A stretch of DNA of 64,000 nt from assembly GCA_028455995.1 (NCBI GenBank), contig JABELC010000004.1, positions 744,001 through 808,000 of the forward strand. The letters are read 5' to 3'. Origin of the DNA: Scleromitrula shiraiana (lineage: Eukaryota; Ascomycota; Leotiomycetes; Helotiales; Sclerotiniaceae). This document shows positions 57,680 to 64,000 of this stretch, one piece after another. The position numbers and the translations under genes are program-made. The notes under the pieces were generated by a model. The model did no database searches. It was given only the letters and a program-made list of their open reading frames with translations, and had not been told where the DNA came from. Position 1 is the stretch's first letter; each line of letters begins with the position of its first letter.

Positions 57680-58268
57680 GAGAAATTGGCGTGCAGAATT
57701 GTTTTCAGAACTAATGATGAGGAAAGTAATGTTTGGGTGTACTAGATGTATTTACATGGAGGAGGAAGCCTGAAGGCAGGGCACTCGAGATGGTGAGGTT
57801 TGAAATCATCTATAATTCCAGAAGATCCACCTGATTCTAATTTTGTGGATATGGAAGTAAAAAAACAGGTGCTATGATGGCTCTTAATGGTTTATGTAGG
57901 CAAGCATTACAACGTTCACTGGGATGATATTGAGAAATTGGGAAAATCACATCACAGCTCATGTTGTCTTACGTGGAGGGGGCGTTAAATTATTTTTTTG
58001 TAGTTATCTGCATGTTTTATAATCATCACAGCGATGGCAGTAGCACCTCGCCCAACAAATCTCTCCTGTATTGCGAATCATTGCCTCCTGAAAATACCAT
58101 GAAATCTCAAATCCTGAGCACGAGGACTCGAACACTGGGACTGCTTGCTCGCCTCGATAAATACTCCTTGCTATGTCGGCGAATAAAGTCCATGACTAGT
58201 TGGGGATCAATATAAAGAAACCTAATAAAAGAAACTACCTCGTAACAATATCCTCCTCCATCAAGCAG
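57680..58268. other. Convergent 3' flanks
   Basis: No gene was recognised. A B-box-like GTTCGAGTCC (minus, near 58115) has no tRNA fold around it. Confidence 0.5.
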
Positions 58269-59183
58269 CTACATATTGTCTTGCTGCTCATCTTCAGTTG
58301 GGTTATTCGTCTCTGAAACCTGCACGAACTCTATTTTAGGTGCCGTCCAGCGCTTCAGGTCTTTCACCCTCATCCATTCCGGAGTTTCATTAAGCCATTC
58401 TATACTCTTACCAGCGGCAACTAATGTGTTGTTTGACAATACTTGCGCCTTCTGATATTGTTGGAGTGCCTGAATTGTGGATTTTGCGTCTACCTCCACC
58501 ACTGTAGACAACAAATCGCTCGATTTCGTAAAGCATACCTCCTCATCAAGCCTTGGGCTCTTGTTTGAGTTTTCGAAGTAGTATATGTCTCGAAGACTGG
58601 CATTCCATCTGTTGATATGGGACATATTGAAAAAACGAGAACAAGTTTGTAACCCCAAAGGCTGGCCGATGGCAACCTTTTGTACCTCGTAGGTCATTAA
58701 AAGATGAAGCATCGCATCGAAGGAACCAGAATGGTAGGATCCCATTGTACAGACACGATCAACGTAGGGATTTAAATAGAAGTAATACCAACACCGTAAT
58801 CTGTAGGTTGCGTGTATATGTTTTTCAAAACCACGGATCTTCTCATAGTGCCTCAAGGCCTCATTTCGTGATTCTGAGTTGATGCGGAAAATCACTGGAA
58901 CTAGACCAGTATAGAACTGATGAAAATCCCTGCTATAAGATATGGCTTGCACCGGAACATTTCGTGGCTCGAAGCAGACTTCACGCCATACCTTGAGTCG
59001 CAGTTCCACTGGAAATCTCGCGAATTGATGGAAGACTGGTGAGATCACCGTTGTAGAGACCGTACGTTTACCGAGAGGGTTGTTCTGATCATGGGTGGAT
59101 GACAAGTTGAAAGTGGGAAAACTTTGATGGCGGTCTTCGATTTTGTTCTCAGTCGGTTGATTACTCATGGGTTTTGGAGTCAT
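58269..59183 (-). CDS. 2EXR-domain protein of unknown function
   Basis: Single exon, 304 residues. The 2EXR domain begins near residue 52 with FHQFARFPVELRLKVWREVC, the F-x-x-(F/L)P-x-E-(L/I)R-x-x-(I/V)W pattern common in a large family of Leotiomycete and Dothideomycete proteins. NVPVQAISYSR follows, and the region ending RINSESRNEALRHYEKI resembles the family segment in which residues named as R-x-x-S-R-x-E-A recur. No transmembrane segment or signal peptide is present. Function is unknown family-wide. The N-terminus could start at the second Met (MSNQPTE) a few codons later. Confidence 0.85.
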   Translation of the reverse strand: MTPKPMSNQPTENKIEDRHQSFPTFNLSSTHDQNNPLGKRTVSTTVISPVFHQFARFPVELRLKVWREVCFEPRNVPVQAISYSRDFHQFYTGLVPVIFRINSESRNEALRHYEKIRGFEKHIHATYRLRCWYYFYLNPYVDRVCTMGSYHSGSFDAMLHLLMTYEVQKVAIGQPLGLQTCSRFFNMSHINRWNASLRDIYYFENSNKSPRLDEEVCFTKSSDLLSTVVEVDAKSTIQALQQYQKAQVLSNNTLVAAGKSIEWLNETPEWMRVKDLKRWTAPKIEFVQVSETNNPTEDEQQDNM

Positions 59184-62171
59184 CGTGGATCTGGTAGACG
59201 ACTAAACAACTATTGAGAAGTTGAAATCTCGAGATAAGAGGGTGTCGAAGAGATAAATCAGATTTTGTAAGTGGGGAAATAAATAATGTGAGAAATCAGA
59301 CGAAGTGTTTGTGCTTTATTCTCGAAAGAAAGTTGTCCGTGAACAAGTTCAGAAGAAGTGTTTTGCAGATTGTTTTAAGAAAAAGAAGTTATCTGTCGAA
59401 GTGGATGAAACAAATATATAACCAGTGTAAATATCCGTAGTTATATCCCCGTAAATGACTCCCGTAGATGACCAGATACTCTGCTGTAGAGATATGTCGT
59501 GTTTTAAATCTCATTTTGGAATATGTATTCACTTAAAACGCGAAACCTCCTCGCCAAGCTTGTAAATGATGATGAGAGCAATATTCTATAATGTATTTCG
59601 TATATTTTAATCAAGTATCGGTAATGTACGAGAGGCCACTAGCATGCTGAATGTATTGAGTTTGAAGGCTATAATGCCTTTTGCATATGATTATATATCA
59701 TAGTATCATACCTAATGTTTTGCAAGGAAAGTATACAAGTGAATCCAAAACTGTTTCCACGGTGACAACGACGAGATTGACATCAACAAAACAACAGATT
59801 AGGACTATATCGACAAAAAACACAGCTTCACAACCTCATATTACTGTGGCGACTGATCTATATCACTAACACAAGTTATCTATAGGTCTATTTGCAAAGT
59901 CTGAATTCAAGCTCCAAACTTACATGAACTTCCAATATTGAAACTTGAAGATAATAGAGACTCGACAGATTAGAGCGGTGCGACTTTATATCTAATCCCC
60001 GAGGATTTCTAAAAGCTCTTAAGTAATCCAAAGATAAGAGCCTAGGCAAAAAAGAACTAGTCTAGCATCCAACATGAAGACTAGCGAAAAGTATGCAGCA
60101 GATCTTTACCACTTCCCCACTTCTACTAAGATCCATCATGATGTCGGGGCACATAAAGCATCTTTCTATTGCATATTTTGTTTCTGATCACAACCTAATC
60201 AGACTTGTTATGGACGTTCCTGAGATTATAATTGAATTCTTAGACTGCATATTCTTGGGCCGAATGAATAGTAGAGGATATATGAAACTTGACGATAAAG
60301 ACTTTAATTAAGATTAACGGCAGTAGTAGAAGTAATACTATTACCGCAACACTTGACTATAGCAGAGTCATCAGTCAATATACCTGATTCACTGAACACA
60401 CGTGTAGAAGTATACCCCTCCCATTACGTAACTGAGGTATAAATGTTTGAACAAATCCAGCAAAACTAATGATTTATGCTCAAGTACAAATAAATATCAA
60501 GACTCACCAGATAAGAGCCGGAGAACAGAGAAGTCAGGATGATAATTGCCGGTACTTGCAATGAATTATGATATTACGCGTTTTGTCAAAGTCTATTGGC
60601 AGTCATGTTTCCAGATTTTACCGGATTGCCGAGGACTATTGATCTCATGTATTTCCCATCATTTTCGCTGCCATTTATACACTTCATGTTATATTTGTAT
60701 ACGAAGAAGTCAAAACGATACCATTGGGTTTTGTATATACTTTATCTATGTACAAAGATGACAGACAAACTCTTGAAGTCTCGGACACTACTGCTATCAG
60801 AAGTATATCATACTACAGCAAAAGAATTCCTACCTCGAGATATTAGTCTTTGTTCAAAAGGCGACGATTGAGCGCCTGACTTAATTCTCTGACTCCGGAT
60901 AAGCTGTATTACTGGTTCGTCCAGGGTTTATTGGTCCGATGAGTAATTGAAATCCAAACACACCTATAGACCAAGGGTAATGTATTGAAAGCAATGCACC
61001 ATACACAAAGCTTCAGCCAATACTTACGTAGAATAGTTCCAAATCAATTTTGAAACTTATTAGTGTCCAACCTGGAGTCTTCTATAAATACCCCTTCTGT
61101 GAAATAGTCATCGTAGTACCGTAGCTGTAATGAACATAAGCAACATGGCTCCTCCAGTCTTGAACTGATAGGTAGAGAGCCAACATGTTCTAACTACTTA
61201 TTTCCGCGATATCTTCAACTACCGTTTAGTTTGCCCCCAGTATCTCGTTGTCATCTATATTTTTTGACTACTAGAATCTACGGAGCTGGAGGTCCCTAAT
61301 ATAGACCATAGGGATGACTAAGTACTGCTTACTAATCACCCATCCTTTACGTCGCCTCTCCCAATATAGATACTTTGTCTACTACGCCACAAGACAACTC
61401 GGCTCTCGAAGGGAGTTCCATAGTAGAATGGTATCCCTGATTGCTTTCACTGTCTGGTCTAACATCGACTAGTGAGAGGCAGTCTTATTTATACCCCGAG
61501 GAGGAATTGAACCCCACCCTAGAGATTCAGAGTTTGATAGATAGACTTTACCCTTGGAAATCATAACTAGTATGTGCATCCTCAGGTTAACTAGCAGGAA
61601 CTTACATTTACCTACATTTCATTGCCTATCTGCGTACTATATAAGCTTTCACGGAGATATTCTATGATTATCAGCATATGAGTTACATTCCGCACCATCA
61701 AGCTGTAGGATGATTGGATAGAAGTTTCTGTTTGGTAATAGACAGTAGTTCCAATTTTCCATATCCTCAAGATGAGAAACAAATTGATAACTTCGATAGA
61801 ATTAGCCTGAGTGCTTTTATTCTATATCTCGATACTTTCGTCACAGTGAAATCTCGTTCTCATTGTCCTTCTTATTGTACTAATTGAAAACCGACAACTG
61901 TAAATCAGAGCCATAGAATTCTTTTACTCAAAATAACTAATTTCATATCCTATATTGCTGCTGCGATTCGCGTCGAAGTCGTATGATATGTTTCATCGCG
62001 TCACTTATCTCCCTTCATATGATAGTTGACAATTTACGATGCTCTTACGATACTAATGCAGAATCACAGGCTGAGTGATTGTAGTGTATCATATGTGAGT
62101 AGATAGATTATAGTGCGGATAAACCTTTTATTCTATACTTGCGGCGAAGTGAAAGTACTTTAGTACCTTTA
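59184..62171. other. 3-kb AT-rich region without a recognised gene
   Basis: Holds the 2EXR promoter at its left end. Short open frames (60093-60311, 60596-60871) lack family features. The missing 3' part of the transcription-factor pseudogene was looked for in 61.5-62.2 kb on the minus strand and not recognised. Confidence 0.5.
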
Positions 62172-64000
62172 TCAGCTGGTGTCTGGGTAAATGGACAGGG
62201 AAATAAACGGAAAAGAAAATACATACACGATCTTCTCCCAAGAGACTTTAACATCTACACCCAATGAATCCTCTAAAATCCCCTCCTTAATGAAATCTGA
62301 ACCTAGATTAGCCCTAGAGAAAGTACTAGGATAAATCTCCCCTTTGTTATTCCAACCATCATTATCCAGCATTGATATCGCTTCTCTAAGTTTCAGTTCA
62401 GGGAGAAATAATTCCTCCTCATCTGAAATATCCATCCAATGGAAACTTGATTCGACAATGAATGTCTAGATATACCAGGCGGTGTACCATTGAGACAGGC
62501 TTGCACTTTATCAAGCATATATACCGCGGCGAATACGCGAACTTTGTACTCTGATGGTGTAGTCGTCTGAGCTGGGGATGCCAATCTTGTAAACAAAGAT
62601 ATGCTCTACCAAGAAAACAAAACAACAACGTAATCATTTCAAAACGAATATTAGATCCTGTAAATATGTCGAGCCAATCTATAACATCCTCGGGAGAATT
62701 AGATAAGGGAGTGTCTTCAATTTTGAGAAGTATGTTGGTTGATCAATGGAGAGAATTTTTCTGTGGATCGGGGTGAGGATAACGACGCGGAGAACGTGGT
62801 GTGGTGTAGAGTGTAGTTATACAATGTCGAATCATCGGTTTAGGTGGTACTCGATCTATGGTGTCGACGTATTTGGATGATAGTTCTTCGCAAGTTTCAG
62901 GACAGGGTATATTACAACGTGCTTTGGTGATCATTTTTACCCGAACTGTGCTGTGTATGCCGTTGGTCGGCTTTTCCCTAACTGGGTTTGAGTTGTTAAT
63001 TCGGAGTTTAGAAGGTTTAATATTGCAAACACTTTGCTATTAAAGGACTTATCCCAGAAGGAGATATAGGAAAGTATAATTCTTGCTTCGGGAGTGATAA
63101 ATTTAAATTAAGAAAATACATGTACTTGAACAGCCAACAAATTAAGTACGAGGATGCATAACTGAGTAAGTAGTAAGTAGACTTCCGCCAGAAACCCAAA
63201 CTAACAGTATTGAAAGAACTCATATAACTTGACATCTAGAATCATGTCAAGATGATGATGGAGCACTCGTTCCCCCGAATCACTGATACAAGATGCGGAT
63301 TTTCCAGCACCGAGAGGTAGATGAAAACAGAAGAAACCCGTAAACTCACCAAAGCCCTCCCCTGAAAAGCCCAAGAACAAGGATTCCTCCTCCCATCCTC
63401 ACCAATCTTCAACAATTCATCCAATTCCTTCAAATCCCCTCCGTTTTCCCCGTCTGCATCACCACTTACATCATCATCCCCAGCTCTTCTGACCTCCTTC
63501 TCACTCCCCTTTTCATCACCCCGCGATCCACCACCAAACTCCTCATACACAGCTCCAAAACTTGTGGGACCAAAGTATCGCGCACTACGTGGATATTTTG
63601 CTGTTTTAAAATTATGGAGGTTGCTGAGATTTCGGTATCTTTCTCTTCTCTCGTAATGGAGTCAGTAGTGATGGTGGTTGTGGTAGGTTAATCGTCTCTA
63701 TTTTGATGGCTCTGGATAATCTGTGTCTGTGTCTGTGCCTGTGCCTCTGGATTTATGATAGAGATCCGAGACTCTATATTATCAACCCCCACACTTGGAG
63801 TCGGGGTATTCGACCGTGGATTCATCTCCTCAACTCTTTTTCTTTTCCTTCCGCTTCCCGTTTGTCTTATAATAGACATATCTACCGCATCCGTATTATT
63901 AATACTGATATTTTTTTCCAATAACATCTTCATCACAATTGCTGCGATCAGCAGAACCGATATACCTCCCTTCCTCCCTCGCTCGCTCCATTGCAACGCC
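62172..64000 (-). pseudogene. Broken fungal Zn2Cys6-type transcription factor (fungal_trans family), extends past the right edge
   Basis: Read on the minus strand, pieces of one fungal transcription-factor family appear in order. First come RKGGISVLL and GSGRKRKRVEE (linker after a zinc cluster that would lie beyond 64000), then KYPRSARYFGPTSFGAVYEE and NPCSWAFQGRAL. ARCNIPCPETCEELSSKY and PKPMIRHCITTLYTT follow, then DWLDIFTGSNIRFEM with LLFCFLGRAYLCLQDWHPQ, EYKVRVFAAVYMLDKVQACL with NGTPPGIS, and DISDEEELFLPELKL with LDNDGWNNKGEIYPSTFSRA. Lesions: about 430 bp of noncoding sequence between 63370 and 62940; a TGA at 62745-62743 in the active frame; loss of roughly 80-90 codons and a frame change between DWHPQ and EYKV; two 4-bp duplications near 62457 and 62430 that each shift the frame; no recognisable C-terminus after 62230. 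A functional gene would need improbable splicing, so pseudogene is preferred. Confidence 0.78.

Noticed and set aside
58090..58200. Possible second tRNA on the minus strand (GTTCGAGTCC B-box-like)
   Set aside because: The flanks cannot pair as a T-stem, and no anticodon or acceptor stem can be folded.
61370..61525. A-box-like and B-box-like motifs suggesting a Pol III gene
   Set aside because: On the strand where both are read, the B-box precedes the A-box, and no stem structure forms.
1..64000. CRISPR array, prophage, bacterial operon or intact transposon
   Set aside because: The DNA is eukaryotic with spliceosomal introns. Repeats found are simple microsatellites or short tandem units, and no transposase, reverse transcriptase, long terminal repeat or terminal inverted repeat was seen.

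Overview
This window is nuclear DNA of a filamentous ascomycete. Genes are interrupted by short introns (mostly 41-160 nt, GT-AG, with CTAAC/CTGAC-like branch sites). The gene set is typical of Pezizomycotina: AcuM/Rds2, a LaeA-like methyltransferase, Dsc3, a 2EXR protein and fungal xanthine dehydrogenase. The AT-rich composition, the many simple repeats and a secreted chorismate mutase fit a Leotiomycete such as Botrytis, Sclerotinia or a relative. That placement is inference; no marker in the window proves it.

Layout. (1) 0-12.3 kb is gene-poor. It holds a decayed NAD(P)-binding oxidoreductase gene (161-1020), one Gln/Pro-rich nuclear-type protein gene (4781-6405) and long AT-rich gaps, ending at a tRNA-Arg(UCU) gene. 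(2) 12.8-46.8 kb is a dense housekeeping block: mitochondrial seryl-tRNA synthetase, SPO22/ZIP4, AcuM, CENP-Q/Fta7 with an AT-hook array, RRP12, an ER-type membrane protein, Cnl2/Nkp2, EAF3/MRG15, a LaeA-like methyltransferase, Dsc3, kynurenine aminotransferase and a short-chain dehydrogenase. (3) 47.2-59.2 kb is metabolic and secreted: a two-module ABM-type protein, xanthine dehydrogenase, a CYP52-like P450, a small secreted chorismate mutase and a 2EXR protein. (4) 59.2-64 kb is again gene-poor and ends in a broken Zn2Cys6-family transcription-factor gene that runs off the right edge.

Exon structures were worked out by hand from splice sites, reading phase and family conservation. For most multi-exon genes the exon lengths sum to an exact multiple of three with one uninterrupted frame, and the totals are given per gene. 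A chromosome-biology theme runs through 14.9-37.3 kb: a meiotic crossover protein, two constitutive inner-kinetochore subunits and a chromodomain histone-acetylation subunit.

Best leads: an EAF3 locus whose 1.5-kb third intron contains a second ATG-initiated open frame that splices in phase into the MRG domain, giving a candidate chromodomain-less 421-aa protein with an unrecognised N-terminal region; a 7-nt microexon in a 14-exon LaeA-like gene; a CENP-Q with at least seven AT-hooks and an intron directly after its start codon; and a transcription-factor pseudogene carrying two 4-bp tandem duplications 20 bp apart.
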